DNA of 64,000 nucleotides from Paludibacter jiangxiensis (GTDB taxonomy: Bacteria; Bacteroidota; Bacteroidia; Bacteroidales; Paludibacteraceae), in NCBI RefSeq assembly GCF_001618385.1, contig NZ_BDCR01000003.1, forward strand, positions 248,001 to 312,000, read 5' to 3'. Shown here one piece after another: positions 1 to 8,894 of this stretch. Both the position numbers and the translations under genes were made by a program. Position 1 is the stretch's first letter. Every line of letters starts with the position of its first letter. The notes beneath the pieces were generated by a model that worked only from the letters and a program-made list of their open reading frames with translations, was not told where the DNA came from and did no database searches.

Positions 1-1277
1 AAGTAAAACCGGGAACTTATCTGACTGTTCAGATGACAGAAAAAGAAGTACCGGTAAAAGAAACTAAAGCCGAGACCACTTCTAAAGCCTCTAAAAAAGA
101 GACTGTAAACGAAGAAGAACAAGCTACAAAAACCGTCACATCACGCAAATCTCACAAAGTGCGTAAGGGTGAGACCTTATCCAGAATTGCAGACAAGTTT
201 GGTGTTTCTGTATCGCAGCTCAAGAAATGGAACGGAATTTCAAAAAACAAAGTGAAGCCGGGTACCTATCTTACAGTTCAGATGACAGAGAAAGAAGTTC
301 CTGTAAAAGAAGCCAAAGTAACATCTGAAACAGAGACCTCTACCGTTCAAAAAGGAAACCCATCGGAAAAGACGCATGTCGTAGAAAAAGGAGAAACCCT
401 CTATTCTATCGCCAAATCACACCACATATCAGCGCTCAAAATCAAAGAGCTGAACAACCTGACAGACAACCAAGTTCATGAAGGAGACGTACTATCTCTT
501 GATCCCAACGCTCCGGTGACAAAAGCAAAAGAAGTGGTGCAAAACGAACCAAAAACCCAACAACCGGAGGTTGCTCCTGCTCAGAAAGAAGACGTAAAAC
601 CTGTTGTATTAAGTGCGCAACCAACCGAAAAGATTGATACTCTGACTACCAGTTATAAGGTCAACAAAACTCACGTTGTACAAGACGGAGAAACACTGGA
701 GTCGATAGCTGAACTCTATCAGGTCACACCGGCTCAGATAAAAAGCTGGAACGGAATTTCAAGAAAGAAAAACAAAGTAACTCCGGGGCAAAAGCTAACC
801 ATTGAGACTGTAAAAAAAGAGTATGTTGTTGTATCTGCAAAAAAGAAAAGACCGGTAACGAAAGGAAAAACGACCAAGGAAGCAGTAGCTGCAGAAGAGC
901 CCTACTCTGCCCCCGTAGTATCTACCAAACCTGTAAAAACAAGCCATACCGTTTCCAAAGGTGAAACACTCTTCACCATTGCTAAAGAAACGAACCTTAC
1001 GGTTGACCAGTTAAAAGAATACAATCATCTGAACAACACAGACGTAAAAGAAAATCAGGTTTTAAGTCTTATTCCTGACTCAACCAACGTGGTCAAAAAG
1101 GCTGAAATTAAAACAGCAATTACTACAAAACACATCAAATATGTTGTGAAGCCCGGAGATACATTGTTCTCTATAGCTAAAGCACACAACGTATCCGTTG
1201 ACGATCTGAAAGCTGCGAATGAAATCACCTCAGGTGAAGTCAATATCGGTCAGCAATTGCAAATTCCAGCACGCTAA
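1..1277 (+). CDS. LysM-repeat cell-wall-binding protein, 3' part
   Basis: The reading frame is open to the left edge, so the start and any N-terminal catalytic domain lie outside the window; the ATG at 33 sits inside the protein, not at a start. Five complete LysM domains are visible, each with a [KRQ]xGETL/xGDTL core and an SIAK-like helix, counted from base 33 at about residues 41-84, 115-157, 214-258, 308-350 and 370-412, plus the tail of another at the very edge. LysM domains bind N-acetylglucosamine in peptidoglycan. Lys/Thr/Glu-rich linkers separate them. In Bacteroidota such C-terminal arrays often follow a lytic transglycosylase or amidase domain, but that cannot be checked here. truA follows 6 bases downstream. 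Confidence 0.9.
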   Translation, partial: VKPGTYLTVQMTEKEVPVKETKAETTSKASKKETVNEEEQATKTVTSRKSHKVRKGETLSRIADKFGVSVSQLKKWNGISKNKVKPGTYLTVQMTEKEVPVKEAKVTSETETSTVQKGNPSEKTHVVEKGETLYSIAKSHHISALKIKELNNLTDNQVHEGDVLSLDPNAPVTKAKEVVQNEPKTQQPEVAPAQKEDVKPVVLSAQPTEKIDTLTTSYKVNKTHVVQDGETLESIAELYQVTPAQIKSWNGISRKKNKVTPGQKLTIETVKKEYVVVSAKKKRPVTKGKTTKEAVAAEEPYSAPVVSTKPVKTSHTVSKGETLFTIAKETNLTVDQLKEYNHLNNTDVKENQVLSLIPDSTNVVKKAEIKTAITTKHIKYVVKPGDTLFSIAKAHNVSVDDLKAANEITSGEVNIGQQLQIPAR

Positions 1278-1283
1278 TTACCC

Positions 1284-2051
1284 GTGAAAAGAAGGTATTT
1301 CATCTGGCTGTCATATAACGGCACACACTACCACGGTTGGCAAATACAGCCCAATGGGGTATCCGTACAGGAAAAGCTACAGGAATCAATTTCTCTGCTA
1401 ATGCGGTTACATACCGACGTTATTGGCGCAGGCCGTACAGATGCCGGCGTTCATGCGCGCACCATGGTAGCCCATTTTGACGCAGAAGAGATTGAACAAC
1501 CCGAATTGTTCCTTAAGAAGCTAAATGGTGTCCTTCCTAACGATATTTCCGTGTGGGACCTAAAAAAGGTCAAGCTGGGAGCTCATGCCCGCTTTGACGC
1601 CATAAACCGCACATACGAATACTGGGTAACCCCGGAGAAAAATCCATTTCATCTCGAATCAGCAGCTCGCGTGCATAGTCCGCTCGATTTTGAAGCTATG
1701 AATCAAGCGGCGGCAGTATTACCCGAATATATCGACTTTACGAGCTTCAGCAAGCTCCATACAGACGTTAAGACCAACAATTGCACCATAATACAGGCAT
1801 ACTGGGCAAAACGGGGAGATATATGGGTATTTACCATCACTGCCAACCGATTTCTCAGAAATATGGTCCGGGCAATTGTAGGGACATTGCTCAAAGTAGG
1901 AAGAGGCCAATTAACCGAAAAAGATTTCAGAGCTATAATCGAGGCTAAAGACAGAGGTAAAGCCGGCTCTTCGGCTTATGCACACGGATTATATTTAACG
2001 GATGTAGCGTATCCCGACTCTATTTTTGAGTCCGACGAATGTGCGCGATAA
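1284..2051 (+). CDS. truA: tRNA pseudouridine(38-40) synthase TruA
   Basis: This enzyme converts uridines 38-40 of the tRNA anticodon stem-loop to pseudouridine. The 255-residue protein has the usual family length. The catalytic motif [11 protein letters not shown] is present, with the catalytic aspartate at residue 53. The C-terminal half carries the conserved [11 protein letters not shown] segment. The start is GTG at 1284, six bases after the stop of the LysM gene; no in-frame ATG lies between, and the protein begins at the expected first beta strand ([13 protein letters not shown]). It is probably co-transcribed with the LysM gene. Confidence 0.96.
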   Translation: MKRRYFIWLSYNGTHYHGWQIQPNGVSVQEKLQESISLLMRLHTDVIGAGRTDAGVHARTMVAHFDAEEIEQPELFLKKLNGVLPNDISVWDLKKVKLGAHARFDAINRTYEYWVTPEKNPFHLESAARVHSPLDFEAMNQAAAVLPEYIDFTSFSKLHTDVKTNNCTIIQAYWAKRGDIWVFTITANRFLRNMVRAIVGTLLKVGRGQLTEKDFRAIIEAKDRGKAGSSAYAHGLYLTDVAYPDSIFESDECAR

Positions 2052-2142
2052 ATTTTTGAAAAAAAATTAGGCAATTAACATATTGAAAAAGAATGACGTA
2101 AAAAAAGAAGGCATATTTTTCTGCAAAAAAAGAGACAAAACA

Positions 2143-2174
2143 TTTGCAGGTTTCAAAAAAACCCCTTACCTTTG
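2143..2174 (+). promoter_or_regulatory. Bacteroidota-type promoter for tRNA-Asn
   Basis: TTTG at 2143-2146 and TACCTTTG at 2167-2174, separated by 20 bases, match the TTTG/TAnnTTTG consensus of the Bacteroidota primary sigma factor. The expected start of transcription is near 2181, about 54 bases before the tRNA. Confidence 0.75.
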
Positions 2175-2234
2175 CATCACTTTTCTGAGAGACATCAACC
2201 ACAGCAAAGGCCGATAAACAAAGGAAAGTAACCT

Positions 2235-2308
2235 TCTTCAGTAGCTCAGTCGGTTAGAGCACCTGACTGTTAATCAGGGGGTCGTAGGTTCAAGTCCTAC
2301 CTGAAGAG
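2235..2308 (+). tRNA. tRNA-Asn (anticodon GTT)
   Basis: A full cloverleaf can be drawn. The acceptor stem pairs TCTTCAG (2235-2241) with CTGAAGA (2301-2307), with G2308 as discriminator. The D stem is GCTC/GAGC. The anticodon stem CCTGA/TCAGG encloses the loop CTGTTAA with anticodon GTT at 2269-2271. The T arm is GTAGG-TTCAAGT-CCTAC. The 3' CCA is not encoded. A rho-independent terminator follows, so this is a single-gene transcript. Confidence 0.97.
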
Positions 2309-2317
2309 CCCTAAATT

Positions 2318-2350
2318 AAGCCACTCCAAAAGAGTGGCTTTTTTATTTTT
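2318..2350 (+). terminator. Rho-independent terminator after tRNA-Asn
   Basis: Stem AAGCCACTC / GAGTGGCTT with loop CAAAA, followed by a T-rich run at 2341-2350. Confidence 0.9.
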
Positions 2351-2448
2351 ATCCACTAAGACAAATTGAGGATTATCGATACGAACAATCCAAAAACTAT
2401 TGTTTAGACTCCTCAATACACCTACCCTCACACGTAACACACAAGCAT

Positions 2449-2481
2449 AAAAAAAGGGGCATTCCGTAAAGAATACCCCTT
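2449..2481 (-). terminator. Terminator of the RRM protein gene
   Basis: On the minus strand the hairpin AAGGGG(x)ATTC / GAAT(x)CCCCTT (2454-2481) is followed by a T run, seen as A residues at 2449-2455 on the plus strand. It lies 22 bases past the stop of the gene at 2503-2829. Confidence 0.85.
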
Positions 2482-2502
2482 CCTATATCTAATCAGATAA
2501 GA

Positions 2503-2829
2503 TTACCATCTGTTGTTGCTGCGACGGTCGTTATAACCACCACGGCTACCACCACCGTTATTGCTATATTCGCGACGAGGACGTTCTTCGCGAGGTTTTG
2601 CAATATTAACGTTAATAGTCATACCGTTAACTTCTGATTGATTCAAAGCTTCGATAGCTTTGTTAGCTTCTGCTTCATCAGGCATTTCAACAAAGCCAAA
2701 ACCTCTTGATTTACCAGTGAATTTGTCTGTGATAACTTTAGCTGAATCTACTTGTCCGTAAGCTTCAAAGACTTCCTTTAACCCGTTGTCGTCAACACCA
2801 TAGCTGAGGTGCGAAATGTAAATGTTCAT
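2503..2829 (-). CDS. RRM-domain RNA-binding protein
   Basis: A 108-residue protein with one RNA recognition motif over residues 1-80: RNP2-like IYISHL near the start and RNP1 SRGFGFVEM in the middle. A short Gly/Arg/Asn/Ser-rich tail resembles an RGG box. Small RRM proteins like this are common in Bacteroidota and act as global RNA binders; work in Bacteroides has tied the family to control of glycan-use transcripts. That is known for the family, not shown here. The gene is monocistronic, with its own promoter box near 2921 and a terminator at 2449-2481, leaving a 5' leader of about 85 bases. Confidence 0.93.
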   Translation of the reverse strand: MNIYISHLSYGVDDNGLKEVFEAYGQVDSAKVITDKFTGKSRGFGFVEMPDEAEANKAIEALNQSEVNGMTINVNIAKPREERPRREYSNNGGGSRGGYNDRRSNNRW

Positions 2830-2920
2830 TTGTAAAAATAATTAAAAAATATGAATACATAATTATGCCATTGAAAACAACCTGGTAAAAAAACAAAATC
2901 GCTATCAATCATAATCAACG

Positions 2921-2928
2921 CAAAGATA
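2921..2928 (-). promoter_or_regulatory. -7 box of the RRM gene promoter
   Basis: Minus-strand TATCTTTG matches TAnnTTTG exactly. A TTG lies about 18 bases further upstream, near 2947. Predicted transcription start is about 2914. Confidence 0.6.
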
Positions 2929-2949
2929 GTGTTTTTTTATTAACTCCAA

Positions 2950-3447
2950 TATCTCAACTGCTTTTTTCGGTAAATTACACACAAATTACGTGTTAAATAT
3001 TATTAATTATACCCAATCTATTGATATTTATATTTGAAAACAACAACCAAAAGCACGCCTATAACAAACAACCACAATCGGTTACTCTATATTTCAAAAT
3101 AACATTTTAAAATGACTATTCGTGAAATAAATAAAGAAAATCTATCTTTTATCATTACCACAAACATATTAGACAACTCAAATGCATACTGTAAAAAGAG
3201 AACCATAAATCAGACAAATCACCTACTATCTTCAGACAGAGGAGAACCTCATCCTAATCCACTGCAAAGCCCTTAATATAGGGATTTGTTTTGAAATACC
3301 CGTTCGTTTTTTTATGCTTAACAACAAGCAAAAAACATTGTGATTATTAGAAATAAATGATAACTTGCAACGGTTTTCCTTAGAAAATCATTTTTATTTC
3401 AAAAAAAACAGACTTAATAGGTTTCAAAACTCAAAAAAGCCATCACC
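2950..3447. other. AT-rich intergenic region
   Basis: About 500 bases between the divergent RRM and glycogen debranching genes. No convincing ORF, RNA fold or exact promoter box for the downstream gene was found. It presumably holds the promoter of the gene at 3448. Confidence 0.5.
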
Positions 3448-5406
3448 ATGAGTTATCTGAAATTTGACAAAACCTTATTGACGAATCTACAAAAGTCGTT
3501 GCGGAAAGAAATTTTGCGCACAAACAAGTCAGGTGCCTACAGCGCAAACACAATAACAGACTGCAACACAAGAAAATACCACGGATTACTGGTTGTACCC
3601 ATCCCTGATTTAGATGATTACAACCATGTTTTGCTTTCATCACTTGACGAAACTATCATTCAGCATGGTGCCGAATTTAATCTTGGTGTGCACAAATACG
3701 AAGAAAACCATTTCAGTCCGAATGGCCACAAATACATCCGCGAATTTCACTTTGATGCCACTGCCAGAACTATTTACAGAGTCGGCGGCGTTGTTCTGGA
3801 GAAGGATAGAATCTTTATCTCGCATGAAAACCGCTATTTGATCAAATACACGCTACTTGATGCTCACTCACGAACAACCCTGCGCCTGCGTCCATTTCTG
3901 GCATTCCGAAACGTGAATGACCTCTGCGTTGCTAACGGCAAGGCAAACACTTCGTACACCGAGACTAAAAACGGCATTGGAATGTGTCTGTACGATGGCT
4001 ACCCTACCCTTTTCATGCAAACGTCGAAACAGAACGAATTTATTCATCATCCGGACTGGTATCGCGGCATAGAATACCCAAAAGAACAGGAGCGCGGGTA
4101 CAATTACAAAGAAGATTTACTTATTCCCGGTTATTTTGAACTCTCGATAGAGAAAGGCGAAAGCATTATTTTTTCAGCAGGAACATCTCCGATTGAAACC
4201 CAAAATCTTGCTGTCCTTTTTGAATCTGAAATAGAAAAAAGAACTGTCAGAAACAGTTTCTTCAACAGTTTAAAAAACGCGGCACAGCAATTCTATTTCA
4301 AACGAAACGGCGATTATTACCTTTTAGCAGGATATCCATGGTTCAAAAGTCGTGCACGCGATGAGTTCATTGCTCTAACGGGCTGTACTCTTGCAATAGA
4401 AGACGCATCTACCTTTGAAAAGATAATGGCAACAGCCCTCATTGCCGTCAACGATTTTATTTCTGAAAAGCCAGTTGAAAAAGCCATTTACGAGCTGGAT
4501 ACTCCGGATGTATTGTTATGGTTTATCCGAACCGTGCAACAATATGCCAAGGCAGTCTCAATAGAAAAGGCGAACCAGCTGTACGGAGAAACTGTATTGA
4601 AGGTTATTTCATTTATCCGCAAGCAAAATCACCCAAATTTATTTTTGCACGATAACGGGTTGTTATATACCAATGGAACGCAGACAGCCATATCATGGAT
4701 GAATTCGATGGAAAACGGAACTCCGATAACTCCCCGCACCGGCTATGTTGTAGAGATCAATGCACTTTGGTATAATGCCTTAAAATTCGGAGCCGAAATT
4801 TCGACCGTTCAAAAGGATGAATATGCCGCCGACCTGCTGGATTATCAGTCTGAATTAACACGTCAGTCGTTCGTTCACATGTTTTGGAACGGAACCTATC
4901 TGCACGATTATGTTGATGGGGATTACAAAGACTGGGAAGTACGCCCCAACATGATATTTGCCGTGTCGCTACCCTATTCTCCGTTAGAAAAAACACAGCA
5001 AAAATCAATTGTGGATATCACTACACGGGAATTGCTTACACCGAAAGGTCTGCGCACACTAAGTCCTAAGAGTCCGTTTTACCGCCCGACATACGTAGGT
5101 AGTATGCTTGAACGAAACCGAAATTATCACAATGGACCGGTATGGCCATGGCTTACCGGCTCGTTTGCTGAGGCTTATCTCAAAATTTACAAACGAAGCG
5201 GAGTTTCTTTCATTGAACGCATGTTAATCGGTTTCGAAAGTGAAATGAGCGAGCTTTGCCTTGGCACACTCTCCGAATTACACGACGGGAATCCGCCTTT
5301 TGCAGGACACGGAGCGATGTCGTTTGCTACAAGCGTTGCTGAAATTCTACGTACGCTCAAACTATTGGAATCAATAGAGCAATCCGGAGAACAAACAAAA
5401 TCTTAA
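3448..5406 (+). CDS. Glycogen debranching enzyme (GH133-type amylo-alpha-1,6-glucosidase)
   Basis: This protein is expected to hydrolyse the alpha-1,6-linked glucose left at glycogen branch points. The 652 residues show the two-domain layout of the bacterial/archaeal type. The N-terminal beta-sandwich domain opens with TNKSGAYSANTITDCNTRKYHGLL, a family hallmark (residues ~26-49; quoted here only as a landmark). A C-terminal alpha/alpha barrel starts around residue 290. There GYPWF is followed by RARDEF (D about residue 306) in place of the more usual GRD-type active-site stretch, and NGPVWPWL is near residue 555. No signal peptide, so it is cytosolic. The glycosyltransferase gene starts 29 bases downstream, forming a glycogen-metabolism operon. 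Confidence 0.92.
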   Translation: MSYLKFDKTLLTNLQKSLRKEILRTNKSGAYSANTITDCNTRKYHGLLVVPIPDLDDYNHVLLSSLDETIIQHGAEFNLGVHKYEENHFSPNGHKYIREFHFDATARTIYRVGGVVLEKDRIFISHENRYLIKYTLLDAHSRTTLRLRPFLAFRNVNDLCVANGKANTSYTETKNGIGMCLYDGYPTLFMQTSKQNEFIHHPDWYRGIEYPKEQERGYNYKEDLLIPGYFELSIEKGESIIFSAGTSPIETQNLAVLFESEIEKRTVRNSFFNSLKNAAQQFYFKRNGDYYLLAGYPWFKSRARDEFIALTGCTLAIEDASTFEKIMATALIAVNDFISEKPVEKAIYELDTPDVLLWFIRTVQQYAKAVSIEKANQLYGETVLKVISFIRKQNHPNLFLHDNGLLYTNGTQTAISWMNSMENGTPITPRTGYVVEINALWYNALKFGAEISTVQKDEYAADLLDYQSELTRQSFVHMFWNGTYLHDYVDGDYKDWEVRPNMIFAVSLPYSPLEKTQQKSIVDITTRELLTPKGLRTLSPKSPFYRPTYVGSMLERNRNYHNGPVWPWLTGSFAEAYLKIYKRSGVSFIERMLIGFESEMSELCLGTLSELHDGNPPFAGHGAMSFATSVAEILRTLKLLESIEQSGEQTKS

Positions 5407-5435
5407 GTCTAATTTTCTTCCAATCAGAATATAAC

Positions 5436-6689
5436 ATGAAAGCATTAATGTTTGGATGGGAGTTTCCTCCGCATATCCTTGGTGGTTTGGGAACTGCAAG
5501 TTACGGACTCACCCGTGGAATGGCTCTCCAGTCGGATATGGAGATCACCTTTGTCATTCCACGCCCGCACGGAGATGAAGATCAGAGTTTTCTCAAAATC
5601 ATAGGAGCCTGCAATGTCCCGGTCGTTTGGAGGGATGTTGAATGGAATTTTGTGAATGAACGCATTGGAAGCTCTATGCATCCGGATGAATATTACCACC
5701 TGCGTAACCGCATCCGATACGACTACAGCCGTATCGGCACCAACGAACTGGGCTGCATCGGGTTCTCCGGGCGCTATCCGGACAATCTGTTGGAAGAAAT
5801 TTCTAATTACGAAGCGGCTGCAAGTGTTATTGCCCATGCCTATCCGTTCGATATTATCCACTCACACGACTGGCTCACTTATCCCGCCGGGATTTTCGCC
5901 AAACAAATCACAGGCAAACCACTGGTAATACATGTGCACGCCACTGATTTCGACCGTAGCCGGGGTAATGTGAACCCAACAGTTTACGGCATCGAAAAGC
6001 GGGGAATGGACACTGCGGATCACATTATTACAGTGAGTAACCTCACCCGCCAGATAGTCATCGAGAAGTACCATATCGACCCACGCAAGGTGACCACAGT
6101 ACATAACGCCGTTGAGCCGCTTGGCAACGCCGATTCATTCATAAAACAACCGCGAAAAGACAAGGTTGTAACATTTCTCGGGCGTATCACCATGCAAAAA
6201 GGACCCGAATATTTTGTGGAAGCGGCCGCCCGCGTTTTGCAAAAGACACGCCACGTACGCTTTGTAATGGCCGGAAGCGGCGACATGATGAACCAGATGA
6301 TTCATTTGGTGGCGCAGAGAGGAATTGCCGACCGGTTTCATTTTACAGGATTTCTGAAAGGGCCAGAAGTGCACAATATGCTGGCTCAAAGTGATGTTTA
6401 CATTATGCCTTCGGTATCGGAACCGTTCGGCATTTCGCCACTCGAGGCCATGCAGGTAGGAACTCCAACGATTATTTCGAAGCAATCGGGATGCGCTGAG
6501 ATTCTGACTCATGCCATCAAAACGGATTATTGGGATATCGACGCCATGGCAGATGCCATCTATTCCATCGTAAAATATCCGGCGATGTACAAAAGCCTGC
6601 GCGAAGAAGGTCGTGCCGAAGTAAACCGGATTACCTGGGAAGATGCCGGAAAGAAAGTTAGAGCCATCTACGATCAGGTGCTGCGATAA
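5436..6689 (+). CDS. Glycosyltransferase, GT-B fold (GT4-like), probable glycogen synthase
   Basis: A 417-residue GT-B enzyme. The N-terminal Rossmann domain begins with WEFPPHILGGLGTASYGL, where the GGLG loop binds the nucleotide sugar. The C-terminal domain has FLGRITMQKGPEYF and the E-x7-E motif in EPFGISPLE (E329 and E337), typical of retaining GT4/GT5 enzymes. It follows the debranching gene closely. In many Bacteroidales the same pair is followed by a GH57 alpha-amylase; here the operon ends at a strong terminator and no GH57 is in the window. A role in alpha-glucan (glycogen) synthesis is inferred from this context. Confidence 0.88.
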   Translation: MKALMFGWEFPPHILGGLGTASYGLTRGMALQSDMEITFVIPRPHGDEDQSFLKIIGACNVPVVWRDVEWNFVNERIGSSMHPDEYYHLRNRIRYDYSRIGTNELGCIGFSGRYPDNLLEEISNYEAAASVIAHAYPFDIIHSHDWLTYPAGIFAKQITGKPLVIHVHATDFDRSRGNVNPTVYGIEKRGMDTADHIITVSNLTRQIVIEKYHIDPRKVTTVHNAVEPLGNADSFIKQPRKDKVVTFLGRITMQKGPEYFVEAAARVLQKTRHVRFVMAGSGDMMNQMIHLVAQRGIADRFHFTGFLKGPEVHNMLAQSDVYIMPSVSEPFGISPLEAMQVGTPTIISKQSGCAEILTHAIKTDYWDIDAMADAIYSIVKYPAMYKSLREEGRAEVNRITWEDAGKKVRAIYDQVLR

Positions 6690-6716
6690 GCCTCTGATTC
6701 CGGTTCGCAAAATAAA

Positions 6717-6753
6717 AAACGGGAAGTTCCTTTTTACAGGCAACTTCCCGTTT
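6717..6753. terminator. Bidirectional terminator
   Basis: Perfect 12-bp stem AAACGGGAAGTT (6717-6728) / AACTTCCCGTTT (6742-6753), with A and T tracts outside both arms. It sits between the convergent glycosyltransferase and GNAT genes and can serve both. Confidence 0.88.
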
Positions 6754-6771
6754 CTCATTACTCGTTACTCA

Positions 6772-7263
6772 TTATATGAGATCTTTCACCATCCAGAGCG
6801 TACAAGCCGTATGCCCGGAATTACCCAACGGGTGAGGAATCGTGTGAAAGCCGGCTTTCTCATACATACCGACCGCTTTGGCCAGTTCGGGAAAACTTTC
6901 GAGATAGAGTTGCGTATATCTCAACTCCACGGCCGATTCAAAGCATTTCTGCATCAATAATTTTCCAAGTCCTGTACCACGCTGGCTTGCCGAAACATAG
7001 AATTTCACCAGTTCGGCACACCCTTCTGGTAAACCTTCAGTAGGAAAAACACCGCAACCGCCAGACAGCTTACCATCGACTTCCACCACCCAATAGACCG
7101 AGCGGGGAGTTTGAAACAGCTGATAAAGCGCATCGGTAGTTGGGTCTGTAAACACCGTGCCTGGACGGGCAACATCATGCTCGCTCAATACGCTACGGAT
7201 AATTTCAGCCAGCTCCCGATTATCTTCCGGTTGAATTTTGCGGAGAGTGATGGTGTTATTCAT
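6772..7263 (-). CDS. GNAT family N-acetyltransferase
   Basis: The 163-residue protein has a GNAT fold, with the acetyl-CoA-binding motif A in VSASQRGTGLGKLLMQKC (R/QxxGxG/A pattern RGTGLG) and a preceding ELVKFYV strand. The substrate cannot be told from sequence. Its start overlaps the end of serB by 8 bases (7256-7263), so the two are translationally linked in one operon. A role near serine metabolism is only suggested by this overlap. Confidence 0.88.
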   Translation of the reverse strand: MNNTITLRKIQPEDNRELAEIIRSVLSEHDVARPGTVFTDPTTDALYQLFQTPRSVYWVVEVDGKLSGGCGVFPTEGLPEGCAELVKFYVSASQRGTGLGKLLMQKCFESAVELRYTQLYLESFPELAKAVGMYEKAGFHTIPHPLGNSGHTACTLWMVKDLI

Positions 7264-8476
7264 TCAGATACGAATCCTTGAAACCGAGGAAATAGAGAAT
7301 ACCGTCCAAACCAATTGTAGAAAGCGACTGGCGTGCATTTTCCTTCACCTTGGGTTTGGCATGAAAAGCAATTCCCAACCCGGCAACACCCAGCATCGGA
7401 AGGTCGTTGGCACCATCACCCACCGCAATGGTTTGAGCAATGTCCACCTTTTCCACCTGCGCTATCAGGCGCAACAGTTCGGCTTTACGTTTACCATCCA
7501 CAATATCGCCCACGTAGTTACCTGTTAGTTTGCCATCCACAATTTCCAGTTCGTTGGCATACACGTAGTCGAAGTTATATTTTTGTTTCAGATAGTTTCC
7601 GAAATAGGTAAATCCCCCCGAAAGCACCGCAATTTTGATACCCACGCGTTTCAATACACTCACCAAGCGATCCAGTCCTTCAGTGATGGGCAGATTTTCG
7701 GCAATTTCGTGCATCACCGACTCGTCGAGTCCCTTAAGCAGCTTCACCCGACGGGCAAAACTTTCGGAAAAATCGATTTCACCACGCATGGCCGATTCTG
7801 TAATAGCACGCACCTCGGCACCCACGCCGGCACGTTCGGCCAGTTCGTCGATTACTTCGGTTTCTATAAGCGTTGAATCCATATCAAAGCAAATGAGGCG
7901 GCGGCTACGACGATACATGTCATCTTCCTGAAACGAAACATCGAGTTGCAGGCGGGTACTCAGATCCATAAACATTCTCTGCATCTCCTCCTTATTGCTG
8001 GGAGTTCCGCGTACAGAAAGTTCGACGCACGATTTAGAGCTACGCACATCTTCTTTCAGTGGAATACGACCTGTCAGACGCTGAATCATATCAATATTCA
8101 ATCCCTGATCGGCCACGACTTTGGTTACTTCGGCAATTTGTACTGCCGTAAGTTTGCGACCCAATAGAGTGATGATATAACGGTTTTTACCCTGAAGGCT
8201 CACCCAACGTTCGTAGCGTTCTTCGGTGATAGGCGTAAATTTGATTCCCACCCCCAGTTCGTACGATTTGAAAAGTAACTCCTTCATAATCTCGCCGGAG
8301 TTACTGCTTTGAGTTCTATAGAGGATACCTAATGCCAGGTGGTTATGAATATCGGCTTGCCCGATATCGAGGATAAACGCGCCATAATGCGCAAGAATTT
8401 CGGTAAGAGCCGAGGTCACACCCGAACGGTCCTCTCCCGAAATGTTGATCAGAACAATTTCGTCTGTAGTGGTCAT
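7256..8476 (-). CDS. serB: Phosphoserine phosphatase SerB with N-terminal ACT domains
   Basis: This enzyme removes phosphate from O-phospho-L-serine, the last step of serine synthesis. The 406 residues hold two ACT-like regulatory regions (about 6-85 and 98-180), then a HAD phosphatase domain. The nucleophile motif DMDST is at 198-202, the LSGGF motif III-like region is further on, and GDGAND is near 352. The long ACT-bearing form is common in Bacteroidota and Actinobacteria and suggests amino-acid feedback (inference). A promoter box TACTTTTG lies 30 bases upstream on the minus strand. Confidence 0.95.
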   Translation of the reverse strand: MTTTDEIVLINISGEDRSGVTSALTEILAHYGAFILDIGQADIHNHLALGILYRTQSSNSGEIMKELLFKSYELGVGIKFTPITEERYERWVSLQGKNRYIITLLGRKLTAVQIAEVTKVVADQGLNIDMIQRLTGRIPLKEDVRSSKSCVELSVRGTPSNKEEMQRMFMDLSTRLQLDVSFQEDDMYRRSRRLICFDMDSTLIETEVIDELAERAGVGAEVRAITESAMRGEIDFSESFARRVKLLKGLDESVMHEIAENLPITEGLDRLVSVLKRVGIKIAVLSGGFTYFGNYLKQKYNFDYVYANELEIVDGKLTGNYVGDIVDGKRKAELLRLIAQVEKVDIAQTIAVGDGANDLPMLGVAGLGIAFHAKPKVKENARQSLSTIGLDGILYFLGFKDSYLNE

Positions 8477-8505
8477 AAATGTAAAACTAATACTATTTGC
8501 GGCTG

Positions 8506-8513
8506 CAAAAGTA
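8506..8513 (-). promoter_or_regulatory. -7 box of the serB promoter
   Basis: Minus-strand TACTTTTG matches TAnnTTTG. The upstream box is less clear: an A-rich patch lies near 8532-8536. Confidence 0.55.
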
Positions 8514-8805
8514 AGGAAAAAGTTTTAACAGGAAAATGAAATGAATGAATAGTGAATAAAAACACAGGAACAAAAATACTACATATAGAGAGTCGAATGC
8601 AATTAACAGTATCATTATTCCTTATTTTTAAGTTTGTCATTTCAAAAGCCTCTTTATATATTTGCTTGTTATTCAAGCCAAACATGTACGGCTCATATGA
8701 TCGGATGCCACAATATTTTCAAGCAATCTTATCTTTATTTATAGGCCTTTTGATAAAAGAGCAATGGGCTCAGTTCGGCATCACCAACAAGCACTAATTC
8801 GCACT

Positions 8806-8836
8806 AAAAAGCCGAACCTCAGAAAGGGGGTTCGGC
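8806..8836 (-). terminator. Minus-strand terminator upstream of the retron
   Basis: Stem GCCGAACC (8811-8818) / GGTTCGGC (8829-8836). Read on the minus strand, it is followed by TTTTT (8806-8810). No minus-strand gene ends here, so it may stop antisense transcription from the retron toward serB. A further GTTCGGC at 8773-8779 could pair with the left arm in an alternative fold. Confidence 0.65.
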
Positions 8837-8844
8837 CGATGAAA

Positions 8845-8877
8845 TTTTATTATTATGCCAGAAAAATTATACATTTG
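8845..8877 (+). promoter_or_regulatory. Promoter of the retron
   Basis: TACATTTG at 8870-8877 matches TAnnTTTG exactly, and TTTTA at 8845-8849 stands at the place of the -33 box. The predicted start near 8884 is just ahead of the a1 repeat at 8895, as expected for a retron transcript that begins with the non-coding RNA. Confidence 0.65.
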
Positions 8878-8894
8878 CAAATAATATAATACAT

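Noticed and set aside
5445-6758. Long antisense ORFs opposite the glycosyltransferase gene
   Set aside because: They are shadows of a gene with clear GT-B motifs and have no domain of their own.
8552-8797. 81-codon plus-strand ORF between serB and the retron
   Set aside because: No recognisable domain, overlaps the serB promoter surroundings, and its hydrophobic stretches look like translated AT-rich spacer.
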